A DNA stretch of 64,000 bases from VGDP01 sp964530335 (GCA_964530335.1 CAZGYG010000006.1:1-64000); one strand, 5' to 3'. Shown: positions 8,336 to 16,229, counted from the stretch's first letter. Numbers and translations are program-made. Notes: generated by a model from the letters alone, not told the origin.

Positions 8336-9385
8336 TCAGGGTTCCAAGTCGTCCTGGACGAGCACGCGGTCGGCGGGCACGTCGCGAGCGAGCCGGCGGC
8401 CGATGCAAAGGCCGAGCTCGCGGGCCGGGATGCCGTCCGCCGGCTTCTTCGTCGTCAGCATGGCGGCGTCGAGCACGGTGCCACGCCGCTGCGGCCGCAC
8501 CAGGGCGACGCTCTTGTTGAACAGGGCGCGCACGTGGGCGAGTTCGGCGTTCGCCGCGTCCTTGTCGACCGGGTGCGTGTCGATCTCGTGAATGGCGTCG
8601 CGCGCCTCGGCCAGCGTGCGCAACTGGTCGAGCGTGAGCGATGACGGCACGTCGGGCCCGAACATGGCCTTGTGGAACGTGGCGTGAACCTCGATCACCG
8701 CGGCGCCCCGCGCCATGGCGGCGAGCGCCGGATAAACCGTGCCGCTGTGGTCGGACAGCCCGACCGGGGCGCCAAACCGCCGCATCTGGTCCATGACGTT
8801 GAGCCCGACGGCGGCCAGCGGCGTGGGGTAGCGGCTGGTGCACTGGAGCACCGCGAAAGCCACGCCCGCGCGGTCGAAGCGCGCGACCGCGGCCGCGATC
8901 TCGTCCCAGCCGCTCGCCCCTGTGCTGAGCAGGATCGGCTTGCCCGAGCCGATCATGGCGTCGAGCAGCGGCGGATTGCTGATCTCGCCCGAGGCGACCT
9001 TCCAGGCGCCGATGCCGAGGGCTTGCAGCACTTCGAACGCGGCCATGGAGAACGGCGACGACAGGAACACGAGCCCGCGCTCCTCGGCGTGGGACTTAAG
9101 CCCGGCCCATTGCTCGGGCGTGAACTCCATGCGCTTCCAGTAGTCGTAGCGAGTGGCGTCCGCGTAGGAGAACTTCACCCGGAAGGGTTCGGCCGGGGTC
9201 GATTCGGCGTGCGCGATGTGGGTCTGGAACTTCACCGCGTCGGCGCCCGCCGCGGCGAAGGCGTCGACGAAGCTGTGGGCGAGCCCGAGCGAGCCGTCGT
9301 GGCTCTGCGCCACCTCGGCGATCACGAAGCACTTGGCCCCGGCGCCAACGGTCCGGCCGGCCACGCTGAAGCGATCGACGGGCAC
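8336..9385 (-). CDS. neuB: Nonulosonic (sialic) acid synthase, NeuB family
   Basis: A 349-aa protein with an N-terminal TIM barrel that condenses phosphoenolpyruvate with ManNAc or a diacetamido relative (about 1-280) and a C-terminal SAF/antifreeze-like domain (about 285-349, starting at VRPQRRGTVL). Family motifs include VIAEVAQSHDGS, DAVKFQTH, FLSSPFS, KVASGEI and GLSDHSG. No CMP-sugar synthetase (NeuA) is in the window, so activation of the product must be encoded elsewhere. It is first in a two-gene unit with neuC. The start ATG gives the normal family N-terminus. Confidence 0.9.
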   Translation of the reverse strand: MPVDRFSVAGRTVGAGAKCFVIAEVAQSHDGSLGLAHSFVDAFAAAGADAVKFQTHIAHAESTPAEPFRVKFSYADATRYDYWKRMEFTPEQWAGLKSHAEERGLVFLSSPFSMAAFEVLQALGIGAWKVASGEISNPPLLDAMIGSGKPILLSTGASGWDEIAAAVARFDRAGVAFAVLQCTSRYPTPLAAVGLNVMDQMRRFGAPVGLSDHSGTVYPALAAMARGAAVIEVHATFHKAMFGPDVPSSLTLDQLRTLAEARDAIHEIDTHPVDKDAANAELAHVRALFNKSVALVRPQRRGTVLDAAMLTTKKPADGIPARELGLCIGRRLARDVPADRVLVQDDLEP

Positions 9386-9459
9386 AATGCCCTCCGCGAA
9401 CGACTCGGTTCACTCTTGGCCCGCCTTCGCCGATGGGTCAAGGCGCTCGGCCGCGCTCG

Positions 9460-9536
9460 ACCCCCGCCCGGGCGCGCGGGCGCGCGTCCCATCGCCGAGC
9501 CCGTCCTTGCCCCACCCTCTCACGCCGCTGCTCGCC
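9460..9536 (+). repeat. Direct repeat, copy A: detached leader and first codons of the downstream acyl-CoA synthetase gene
   Basis: This 77-bp stretch equals 10478-10563 except for one substitution and a 9-nt gap (bases 10502-10510 are missing here). It contains the same TTG start and the first codons (MPHPLTPLLA) as the intact gene at 10534, then runs into phage DNA. Together with copy B it brackets a 941-bp segment of phage and toxin-antitoxin genes. Confidence 0.85.
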
Positions 9537-9631
9537 GGCCTCGCCTCCATCTCGGTGCGCAGGATCGCCTCGCCCGGACGGATGCCGTAGCCCTCCACCG
9601 TCGGCGGGGGCGGCGTCGCGGGCCAGGTCAT
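9537..9631 (-). pseudogene. Phage tail gene remnant, N-terminal fragment only
   Basis: About 30 codons read MTWPATPPPPTVEGYG and GIRPGEAILRTEMEA, which I recognise as the beginning of a small conserved tail protein that follows the tape-measure gene in many alphaproteobacterial prophages. After the EMEA motif the frame runs into the repeated leader of the acyl-CoA synthetase gene, so the rest is lost. It is on the same strand as the tape-measure fragment at 10271-10477 and in the expected order. Confidence 0.55.
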
Positions 9632-9674
9632 GGTCAAATGGATTTATTGTTCCTTGACAACAGTTTGCCGACAG

Positions 9675-9716
9675 TGGACGGAGCCCCCATGTTTGGGCTA
9701 CAATGTGGCTCAACAT
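9675..9716 (+). promoter_or_regulatory. Promoter and candidate operator of the DinJ-YafQ pair
   Basis: A -35-like TGGACG (9675-9680) and a good -10 TACAAT (9699-9704) are 18 nt apart. The -10 lies between imperfect inverted arms ATGTTTGGGC (9689-9698) and GGCTCAACAT (9707-9716), 7 of 10 positions matching. This is the expected site for autorepression by the antitoxin-toxin complex. An AAGGAG ribosome-binding site follows. Confidence 0.45.
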
Positions 9717-9731
9717 AAGGAGTTCCGGCCC

Positions 9732-9989
9732 ATGAGGACCGTTGTTCGTGCGCGCATCGATGAGCGGGTGAAGAACGATGCCGCCGCCGTGCTGGCGTCC
9801 ATCGGGCTTACCGTGTCCGACGCCTTCCGTCTCATGATGGTGCGCATCGCCACCGAGAAGCGGCTGCCTTTCGAGCCGCTGGTGCCTAATGCGGAGACCA
9901 TCGAGGCCATGCAGGCCGCCCGGCGCGGCGACGTGGTCACCGTCGGCAGCGTGGACAACCTGCTGGCGGATCTGAATGCGGACGATTAG
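9732..9989 (+). CDS. dinJ: Type II antitoxin, RelB/DinJ family
   Basis: An 85-aa protein with an N-terminal ribbon-helix-helix (VVRARIDERVKNDA, then IGLTVSDAFRLMMVRIA), the pattern of DinJ/RelB antitoxins. The C-terminal half (about 50-85) should wrap and neutralise the toxin. ATG 9732 follows AAGGAG at 9 nt. The gene overlaps the toxin by 14 nt, so the two are translationally coupled. The pair lies on the strand opposite to the phage-tail fragments around it and in the space between two tail genes, the usual position of an independently transcribed moron. Confidence 0.9.
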   Translation: MRTVVRARIDERVKNDAAAVLASIGLTVSDAFRLMMVRIATEKRLPFEPLVPNAETIEAMQAARRGDVVTVGSVDNLLADLNADD

Positions 9990-10257
9990 ACGCACCACCG
10001 CCTTCAAGCGCGACTACAAACGTGAGAAGAAGGGTCGGCATCGCCAGACGCTCGACGACGAGCTGTCGAAGGCGGTAGGGATGCTCGCCGCCGACGAGCC
10101 GCTTCCGCAGCGTTATCACGACCATCTCTTGGCCGGGGAATGGAACGATCATCGGGATTGCCACATCAAGCCCGATCTGGTGGTGATTTACCGGAAGCCG
10201 GGCGACGAGACGCTCGTTCTGGTGCGCCTCGGTTCTCACAGCGAACTTGGGGTGTGA
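9976..10257 (+). CDS. yafQ: Type II toxin, YafQ/RelE family mRNA endonuclease
   Basis: A 93-aa RelE-fold ribosome-dependent mRNA interferase. The catalytic pattern of E. coli YafQ is kept almost position for position: His50, His63 and Asp67 (in DHLLAGEW and DCHIKPD), an arginine near 84 and His88 in RLGSHSE. It therefore looks intact and active, in contrast to the damaged phage genes beside it. It overlaps its antitoxin by 14 nt. Toxicity is expected to be held in check by the antitoxin encoded upstream. Confidence 0.9.
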   Translation: MRTIRRTTAFKRDYKREKKGRHRQTLDDELSKAVGMLAADEPLPQRYHDHLLAGEWNDHRDCHIKPDLVVIYRKPGDETLVLVRLGSHSELGV

Positions 10258-10270
10258 CCGCTGAGGTCCC

Positions 10271-10477
10271 CTACCTGTAAGCTCCCGCCGCCGGATTGAG
10301 GACATATCTCCTCTCCGTTCAAGCGCCGGCGCCAATCCCTCGCCGCGGCCGATCTTGCGGGACATCAGGCTCTCCATCCGCTCGACGAAAACATCGATCA
10401 GCACCTCGCCCGCGGGCCCACGCCGGGTCTCGGTGCGGGCCTGGGTGTTGGGGACGGTGTTGTAGACGGTCGGCCGC
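10271..10477 (-). pseudogene. Phage tail tape-measure protein, C-terminal fragment with a frameshift
   Basis: Read on the minus strand, PTVYNTVPNTQARTETRRGP and IGRGEGLAPALERR are typical of the C-terminus of lambda-like tape-measure proteins in alphaproteobacterial prophages. The conserved ending appears only in another frame, as RYVLNPAAGAYR followed by TAG at 10273-10271, so a small indel has shifted the frame. The N-terminal bulk of the gene is gone, cut at the repeated leader of the acyl-CoA synthetase gene. Confidence 0.72.
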
Positions 10478-10563
10478 ACCCCCGCCCGGGCGCGCGGGCG
10501 CTATAGTCCCGCGTCGCATCGCCGAGCCCGTCCTTGCCCCACCCTCTCACGCCGCTGCTCGCC
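10478..10563 (+). repeat. Direct repeat, copy B: leader and start of the intact acyl-CoA synthetase gene
   Basis: The partner of 9460-9536. This copy is continuous with the full gene and carries 9 additional bases (TATAGTCCC at 10502-10510). The start codon of the gene (TTG 10534) and its first ten codons lie inside the repeat, so the insertion preserved an intact 5' end. Confidence 0.85.
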
Positions 10564-12603
10564 CCCGGCTCGATCGCCTTCGTCGGCGCCTCGCCGCGCG
10601 AGGGTTCGCTCGGCCACACCATGCTGCGCGTGATCCGGCACGGCGGCTATCGCGGCACGATTCACCCGGTCAATCCGAACTACGACCGCATCGAGGACCT
10701 GCCCTGCCACCCCTCGCTCGCGGCGATCGGCGAACCGGTCGACCTGGCCGTGCTGGCCGTCGCGAACAGCCGCATCGAGGCCGCGCTCGAGGAGGCGATC
10801 GCCGCCGGGGCCCGCGCCGCCACGATCTTCGCCAGCGGTTATTTGGAGAACGACGGCGATCCGCCGCTATTGTCCCGGCTGCGCGAGCTCGCCCGGGCGG
10901 CAGGCCTGCCGGTGTGCGGCGGCAACGCCATGGGCTTCTACAACCTGGACGCCCGGACGCGGGTGTGCGGGTATTTGAACACGGTCGGCCCCGAGCAGGG
11001 CGGCATCGCGTTCATCACCCATTCGGGCTCGGTGTTCAGCGCGTTAGCCCACAGCGATCCGCGGCTTGCCTACAACCTGGTCGTGTCGTCGGGCCAGGAG
11101 ATCGCCACCACCGTTGCGGGCTACGTCGATTACGCGCTCGACCAGGAGACCACCCGGGTCATCGGGCTTTTCCTCGAGACGGTGCGCGACGCGCCCGGGT
11201 TCCTCGCCGCCGCCGCCAGGGCGCTTGAGCGCCAGGTTCCCATCGTAGTGCTCAAGGTGGGGGTGGCGGCGGAATCCGCGCGCCTCGCGGTCAGCCATTC
11301 CGGAGCCATCGCCGGCGACGACGCCGCCTACGAGGCGGCGTTTGACCGCTACGGCATCGTCCGAGTCGCCAGCCTGGACGAGCTGGCCGCGACGCTTCTG
11401 CTGCTCGGCCAGCCGCGCCGCGCCCGCGCCGGCGGGCTCGCCGCCATGCTCGATTCGGGCGGCGAGCGCGGCATGTTGATCGACCTGGCCCAGCGCCACG
11501 CCGTACCCTTCGCGGCGATCGCGCCCGCGACCCGCGCCCGGCTCGCCGCCCGGCTCGATTATGGGCTCGAGCCGGTCAACCCGCTCGACGCCTGGGGCAC
11601 CGGCAACGACTTCGAAGGGGTATTGCGCGACTGCTTCCTGGCGCTGGCCGAGGACAAGGACACCGCCGCCGCGGTCATCTTCGCCGACATCCGCGATGCG
11701 GGATTCCTGTGCGGTCCCTACGAGCGGGTGCTGCGCCACGTCCACGCCACGGTCGGCAAGCCGATCGCGCTGGCGCCCAACTTCTCGGGCGTCGCCCACG
11801 GCGAGGTGGCGCTGCGGCTTACCCGCGCCGGCATCCCCGTGCTCGACGGCACCGAGAACGCGCTGGCCGCGATCGGGCATCTGTTCCGCCTGCGCGATGC
11901 CTGGGCGCGCCCCGAGCCGACGCCGCCGCAAGCCGACGCCGCCGCCGTCGCGCGCTGGAACGCGCGGCTCGGCAACGGCACGCTCGACGAGGCGGAGGCC
12001 CTGACCCTGCTCGCCGAGTTCGGGGTGCCGGCGTCGCCGACCGAGGTGATCGACAGCCCCGAGGCCGCGCTCGCCGCCGCCGAACGCTTCGGCTTCCCGG
12101 TCGCGCTTAAGACCGCGCAACCGGGGATCGCGCACAAGTCGGACGTCGATGGCGTGCGGCTGGGATTGGCCGACGGCGAGGCGCTGATCGCCGCCTACGT
12201 CGAATTGGCCGCGCGGCTGGGCCGGCGCATGGTCGTGGCGCCCATGGCCGGGCCGGGCGTCGAGCTCGCGTTTGGATTGGTGACCGACGCGCAGTTCGGC
12301 ACGCTGGTCATGGTCGGCGCCGGGGGTACGCTGATCGAGGTGCTGCGTGATCGCGTGGTCGCCTTGCCGCCGTTCGACCGCGCGACCGCACGGCGGCTGA
12401 TCGACCGGCTCGCGCTTCGCCACTTGCTGGGGGGTGTGCGCGGCCGGCCGCCGGCCGATGTCGAGGCGCTGGCCGAGGCGTTCGCGCGGTTCTCGGTGCT
12501 GGCGGCCACTCTCGGCCCCCGCGTGGCCGAGATCGACGTCAACCCGGTGATCTGCGGGCCACGAGGGCCCCTCGCCGTCGACGCCCTGGTGGTCGCCCGC
12601 TAA
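10534..12603 (+). CDS. ADP-forming acetyl/acyl-CoA synthetase family protein (NDP-forming ligase)
   Basis: A 689-aa single-chain ligase. An N-terminal CoA-binding domain (SIAFVGASPREGS, about 13-25) is followed by succinyl-CoA-ligase-like domains with the phosphorylated histidine in VSHSGAIAG (His255), and a C-terminal ATP-grasp domain from about residue 470 (FPVALKTAQPGIAHKSD). Such enzymes make acyl-CoA from an acid, ATP and CoA, or run in reverse. The start is TTG 10534, since the frame is closed by a stop at 10504 and an internal ATG would cut off the CoA-binding motif. The 5' end is duplicated upstream around a phage and toxin insertion. Confidence 0.85.
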   Translation: MPHPLTPLLAPGSIAFVGASPREGSLGHTMLRVIRHGGYRGTIHPVNPNYDRIEDLPCHPSLAAIGEPVDLAVLAVANSRIEAALEEAIAAGARAATIFASGYLENDGDPPLLSRLRELARAAGLPVCGGNAMGFYNLDARTRVCGYLNTVGPEQGGIAFITHSGSVFSALAHSDPRLAYNLVVSSGQEIATTVAGYVDYALDQETTRVIGLFLETVRDAPGFLAAAARALERQVPIVVLKVGVAAESARLAVSHSGAIAGDDAAYEAAFDRYGIVRVASLDELAATLLLLGQPRRARAGGLAAMLDSGGERGMLIDLAQRHAVPFAAIAPATRARLAARLDYGLEPVNPLDAWGTGNDFEGVLRDCFLALAEDKDTAAAVIFADIRDAGFLCGPYERVLRHVHATVGKPIALAPNFSGVAHGEVALRLTRAGIPVLDGTENALAAIGHLFRLRDAWARPEPTPPQADAAAVARWNARLGNGTLDEAEALTLLAEFGVPASPTEVIDSPEAALAAAERFGFPVALKTAQPGIAHKSDVDGVRLGLADGEALIAAYVELAARLGRRMVVAPMAGPGVELAFGLVTDAQFGTLVMVGAGGTLIEVLRDRVVALPPFDRATARRLIDRLALRHLLGGVRGRPPADVEALAEAFARFSVLAATLGPRVAEIDVNPVICGPRGPLAVDALVVAR

Positions 12604-12676
12604 CCACCCGGACGCACGGTGACAGTGCCCCGGGCGGCGGCTACCATCGCGGCGAAGTACTGCCAGGGTCCGCGCC

Positions 12677-13603
12677 ATGTCCGTTCCCGGCCTGATCGCC
12701 AACCCGGTGCCGTGGCCCAACGGCGCCCGGGTCGCCGCGTGCTTCAGCTTCGACATGGACGGCGAGAGCCTGATGCACATCGCCCACCCGACCGACGCGA
12801 ACAAGCGCGTCAGCGGGCTTTCCGAGCTGCGCTACGGGCCCACCGTCGGCGTGCCGCGGCTGCTGAATATCTTCGCGCATTTCGGCATCAAACAGACGTT
12901 CTTCGTGCCCGGCTGGTGCGCCGAACGCTACCCGGCGGCGGTCGAGGCGATCCTCGATGCCGGCCACGAGATCGGCCACCACGGCTATCTGCACGAGGAC
13001 CCCAACACGCTCGGCCGGGCGGACGAGCGCTACTGGACCGAGCGCGGGCTCGCCGCGCTGGTCAAGGCCACGGGGAAGAAGCCGGTCGGCTATCGCGCGC
13101 CGTCGTTCGCTTTCTCCGACGCCACCCTCGACATCCTGCTCGACCTCGGTTTCGCCTACGACGCCTCGCTCATGGGCGACGACGTGCCCTACCTGGTCGG
13201 CAACGGCAAAGCCGACCTGGTCGAACTGCCCTCGCCCATGGCCATGGACGACTGGCCCCACTACATGCACTCGTTCGATTTCGCCGGCACGGCCAACCAA
13301 ATCTCCGCGCCCGAGCGCGCGTTCGCCGTGTTCCGTTCCGAGTTCGAGGCCCAGTGGGAGCACGGCGGGCTGTGGATCGCCGTGTGGCACCCGTTCATCT
13401 CGGGCCGCCTGCCGCGCGCCATCGCCATGGCGGCGATGATCGAGGACATGATGAAGAAGGGCGGCGTGTGGTTCGCCACGCTGGCCGAGATCGCGGCCCA
13501 CGTGCGCAAGGTCACGGCGTCGGGCGCATGGAAACCCCGGGTCGAGCGGCTGCCGTTCTACGATGCCAGCCCAATCCCCGAGCTTAGGCGCGCGGCGGAG
13601 TAG
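12677..13603 (+). CDS. Polysaccharide/peptidoglycan deacetylase family protein 1 (NodB-like)
   Basis: A 308-aa cytoplasmic-looking carbohydrate esterase 4 homologue without a signal peptide. The metal and catalytic positions are FSFDMD (Asp26, Asp28) and HEIGHHGYLHE (about 97-107), followed by GYRAPSFAFS. The pattern resembles the HP0310/PuuE-like branch, whose members act on peptidoglycan, allantoin or other amide substrates, so N-deacetylation is probable but the substrate is open. It is followed after 4 nt by a paralogue, indicating tandem duplication and co-expression. Confidence 0.82.
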   Translation: MSVPGLIANPVPWPNGARVAACFSFDMDGESLMHIAHPTDANKRVSGLSELRYGPTVGVPRLLNIFAHFGIKQTFFVPGWCAERYPAAVEAILDAGHEIGHHGYLHEDPNTLGRADERYWTERGLAALVKATGKKPVGYRAPSFAFSDATLDILLDLGFAYDASLMGDDVPYLVGNGKADLVELPSPMAMDDWPHYMHSFDFAGTANQISAPERAFAVFRSEFEAQWEHGGLWIAVWHPFISGRLPRAIAMAAMIEDMMKKGGVWFATLAEIAAHVRKVTASGAWKPRVERLPFYDASPIPELRRAAE

Positions 13604-13607
13604 GCGC

Positions 13608-14516
13608 TTGATCCAGAACCCGATCCCGTGGCCAGACGGCGCGCGCTGCGCGGTCTGCTTCAGCTTCGACGTCGACGCCGAGAGCCTGATCCACCTGGGC
13701 TACGGCGCCGACGCGGACAACAAGGTGGCGAGCCTTTCCGAGCTCGAATACGACGCCGAGATCGCGGTGCCTCGCATCCTGGCGCTGTTCCAGCGCTATG
13801 GCCTGAAGCAGACGTTCTTCGTCCCGGCGTGGTGCCTGGAGCGGCACCCGGCGATGACCGAGCTGATCCTGGAGCACGGCCACGAGATCGCGCACCACGG
13901 CTATTTGCACGAGAACCCGAACAAGCTGACGCGCGAGCAGGAGCACTACTGGCTCAGCCGCTCGATCGCGACGATCGAGCGCATGACCGGACGGCGCCCG
14001 CGGGGTTACCGGGCACCGTCGTACGCCTTCTCGCGCCACACCGCCGAGTTGCTGGTCGAGGAAGGCTTCGCCTACGACGCCTCGCTGATGGGCGACGACA
14101 TCCCCTATGTGCTCGACTACGCCGGAAAGCGCATCGTCGAGCTGCCGTCGAGCCGTGCGCTCGACGACTGGACGTATTTCATGCTGAGCCGGGACTTCAA
14201 CTGGATGCTGCCGATCCATGCGCCGGAGCGGGGCTACGAAGTCTACCGCGCCGAGTTCGAGGCGGCGTGGCGTTACGGCGGTCTGTGGATCGCGGTGTGG
14301 CACCCGTTCGTCAGCGCGCGCCTCGGGCGCATCGACGCCATGGACCACCTGATCCGCGACATGCATGACCGGGGCGGCGTCTGGTTCGCGCCCATGGAGC
14401 GCATCGCGGCGCACGCGCGCGCGGTGATGGAAAGCGGCGCCTGGACGCCGCGCGTCAGGCCCCTGCCCTACCCGCGCGGGCCGATCCCCGAGTTGTCGGG
14501 CGAGGCCGCGGACTGA
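13608..14516 (+). CDS. Polysaccharide/peptidoglycan deacetylase family protein 2 (NodB-like)
   Basis: A paralogue of the upstream gene, about 302 aa, with FSFDVD (Asp21, Asp23), HEIAHHGYLHE and GYRAPSYAFS. The start is TTG 13608: GGAG lies 7 nt upstream, it is four bases after the previous stop, and the protein then begins IQNPIPWPDG, matching paralogue 1. The ATG at 13563 would overlap the upstream gene by 41 nt. Its TGA overlaps the ATG of the serine hydrolase by one base, so these three genes are one operon. Confidence 0.82.
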   Translation: MIQNPIPWPDGARCAVCFSFDVDAESLIHLGYGADADNKVASLSELEYDAEIAVPRILALFQRYGLKQTFFVPAWCLERHPAMTELILEHGHEIAHHGYLHENPNKLTREQEHYWLSRSIATIERMTGRRPRGYRAPSYAFSRHTAELLVEEGFAYDASLMGDDIPYVLDYAGKRIVELPSSRALDDWTYFMLSRDFNWMLPIHAPERGYEVYRAEFEAAWRYGGLWIAVWHPFVSARLGRIDAMDHLIRDMHDRGGVWFAPMERIAAHARAVMESGAWTPRVRPLPYPRGPIPELSGEAAD

Positions 14517-15658
14517 TGGAGCCGATCGCCACCATCCCCAACCCGGACCTCGCGGTCGGCACCGACAACAAGGCCCGCTGGAACCTGCCGGACCACCGGC
14601 GGCACGGCTTCCACAACCTGCACACCCTCGCCCGCTACGGCATGAGCTTCCGCGCCGCGCGGGTGATGACGCTTTCCAAGCGCATGGACATGCGCATCCC
14701 CGAGCTGCCCGAGGTGCGGCGGCTGACCTCGCTGCCCTGGTTCTCGGCCATGGTGGTGATCCGGGGCCAGCACATCCTCTACGAGCGCTACGCGCCCGAC
14801 TTCGGCCCCGACCGGCCGCACAACATCCAGTCGATCAACAAGACCGTGCTGAACCTGGCGGTCGGCCGCCTAGTCGAGGACGGCAAGATCGACGTCGGCC
14901 GCAAGGTGAAGGAGTACCTGCCCGAGATCGGTTCGGGCTACGCCGAGGCGACCGTCCAGCAGGTCCTCGACATGGACGTGGCCAACGACTACACCGAGGA
15001 CTTCACCGATCCGAACTCGACGTACTGGACCCACGAGGAGGCCATGGGCTGGCGCTTGCCGCGCGACCCGGCCCGCGAGGAGACCCAGAAATCCTTCGTC
15101 GTCCGCATCCGGAGCGACGACGTGACGAACCGGCTCGACCACATCCAGTACAAGGACGCGAACAGCGTGGTGCTGGGGTGGATCGTCGAGCGGGTCGGCG
15201 GCCGGCCCTGGCGGGCGATTTTCGCCGACATCGCCGACGCGGCCGGGATCGAGGGCGTGCTCCACACCACCACCGACCGCGAGGGCTTCCCCACTCTGGA
15301 GGGCGGGGTCTGCATCACCGCCCGCGACCTCGCCCGCTACGCCGCGATCTTCGTCCGCCGGGGCCAGGGTGTCGATGGCCGCGCCGTCGGCAGCGCCCTG
15401 TTCATCGAGCGGAGCCTGGCCGCCGGCGTGCGGCTGGCCCCGCCGCGCGAGCACCTGCGCTACAGCAACCAGCTCAACACCGACGGCCGCTGGATCGGCC
15501 ACGGCGGCTACGGCGGCCAGTACATGCTGGCGGACCTGACCAGCGGCGTGATCGGCGTGTTCTTGAGCGTGGTCGAGGACAAGGACGGCTACCCCCTGCC
15601 CTACTACCCCCCGCTCATCGCCATGCTGGCCGAGATCGCACGGCTGGACGACGCATGA
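14516..15658 (+). CDS. Serine hydrolase of the beta-lactamase/penicillin-binding-protein-like family
   Basis: A 380-aa protein with the SxxK active site SINK (Ser106, Lys109) and a late HGGYGGQY segment in place of the KTG triad, as in class C beta-lactamase-like esterases and peptidases such as EstB or 6-aminohexanoate-dimer hydrolase. No signal peptide is seen, so a cytoplasmic amide or ester hydrolase is more likely than a wall enzyme. It is translationally coupled to the deacetylase pair by a one-base overlap. The downstream HpaB-like gene was probably once next in line; only a stub of one copy remains directly behind it. Confidence 0.8.
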   Translation: MEPIATIPNPDLAVGTDNKARWNLPDHRRHGFHNLHTLARYGMSFRAARVMTLSKRMDMRIPELPEVRRLTSLPWFSAMVVIRGQHILYERYAPDFGPDRPHNIQSINKTVLNLAVGRLVEDGKIDVGRKVKEYLPEIGSGYAEATVQQVLDMDVANDYTEDFTDPNSTYWTHEEAMGWRLPRDPAREETQKSFVVRIRSDDVTNRLDHIQYKDANSVVLGWIVERVGGRPWRAIFADIADAAGIEGVLHTTTDREGFPTLEGGVCITARDLARYAAIFVRRGQGVDGRAVGSALFIERSLAAGVRLAPPREHLRYSNQLNTDGRWIGHGGYGGQYMLADLTSGVIGVFLSVVEDKDGYPLPYYPPLIAMLAEIARLDDA

Positions 15659-15771
15659 ACGCCGCGGCTCCCTGGGACGCGTCCGATCCGCTCGCAAGCA
15701 AGCCTGTGCCGCGCCAGGGCGCCGATCCTTACTTGCGCGACGGGGCGCATCTGACGCACACCTCGCCTTAG
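15655..15771 (+). pseudogene. Truncated 5' end of a second HpaB-like gene
   Basis: The ATG at 15655 opens a 38-codon frame whose residues WDASDPLASKPVPRQGADP and PYLRDGAH correspond to the start of the intact monooxygenase at 16230 (WKTPDPLVGKPVPRAGADP). After that the frame ends at TAG 15769-15771, where the HigA gene begins on the other strand. Nucleotide similarity to the intact gene is clear but well below identity, so this is an older or diverged paralogue. It overlaps the end of the serine hydrolase by 4 nt, as an operon partner would. Confidence 0.8.
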
Positions 15772-16076
15772 GCGGCCGCCCCCGCGGCCCTTGGCAAGCC
15801 CCTGATCTCCTTGCCCACGGCGCGCTCGGCCATCACCAGGTCGAGCTGGGCTTGCAGGTTCATCCAGAACTGGGGGTTGGTCCCGAACCAATGCCCGAGG
15901 CGCAAGGCCGTGTCCGCGGTTATGCCGCGCTTGCCCTGAATCAGTTGCGTCACTCGGTTGGGCGGTACTCGGAGCCGGCGGGCGAGCTCGGTCGGCGTGA
16001 TGCCAAGCTCGCCCAACTCGTCCTTGAGCACCACGCCTGGGTGAATTCCTACCCTCAACACGGTCTTTCCCTTCAT
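15768..16076 (-). CDS. higA: HigA-type antitoxin, helix-turn-helix
   Basis: A 102-aa XRE-type DNA-binding protein: GIHPGVVLKDELGELGIT, the helix-turn-helix ELARRLRVPPNRVTQLI (about 30-46) and the family-typical NPQFWMNLQAQLDL. HigA proteins bind HigB and repress their own operon. The ATG at 16076 overlaps the stop of the HigB remnant as ATGA, the normal toxin-first arrangement of this family. Because the toxin is broken, this antitoxin is now an orphan. The gene interrupts the run of HpaB sequence. Confidence 0.88.
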   Translation of the reverse strand: MKGKTVLRVGIHPGVVLKDELGELGITPTELARRLRVPPNRVTQLIQGKRGITADTALRLGHWFGTNPQFWMNLQAQLDLVMAERAVGKEIRGLPRAAGAAA

Positions 16077-16147
16077 CGGTGATAGTCCACGATCTCGACG
16101 TTGACCGGGCCTACGGCGTCGGATCGACATTGCCACTCATCTCCGCA
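16073..16147 (-). pseudogene. HigB toxin remnant, C-terminal end only
   Basis: The last 22 or so codons before higA read DEWQCRSD and VGPVNVEIVDYHR, the characteristic ending of HigB/RelE-like toxins (normally a QWRICFRW block and then VEIVDYH). Upstream of this the frame is unrelated sequence leading to the monooxygenase start, so the catalytic N-terminal three quarters are missing and the QWRICFRW block is altered. Confidence 0.7.
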
Positions 16148-16229
16148 GTTATTCCGCTCGCCATACAGATACGATCCGATGCTGCGAGTCTTAAGGCTCG
16201 ACTCCCGTAACCCACTCCGGACTCTTCCC

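Noticed and set aside
6250..8520. 756-codon plus-strand frame across the flippase and neuC
   Set aside because: Antisense or shifted-frame shadow of two genes with clear motifs; no recognisable domain.
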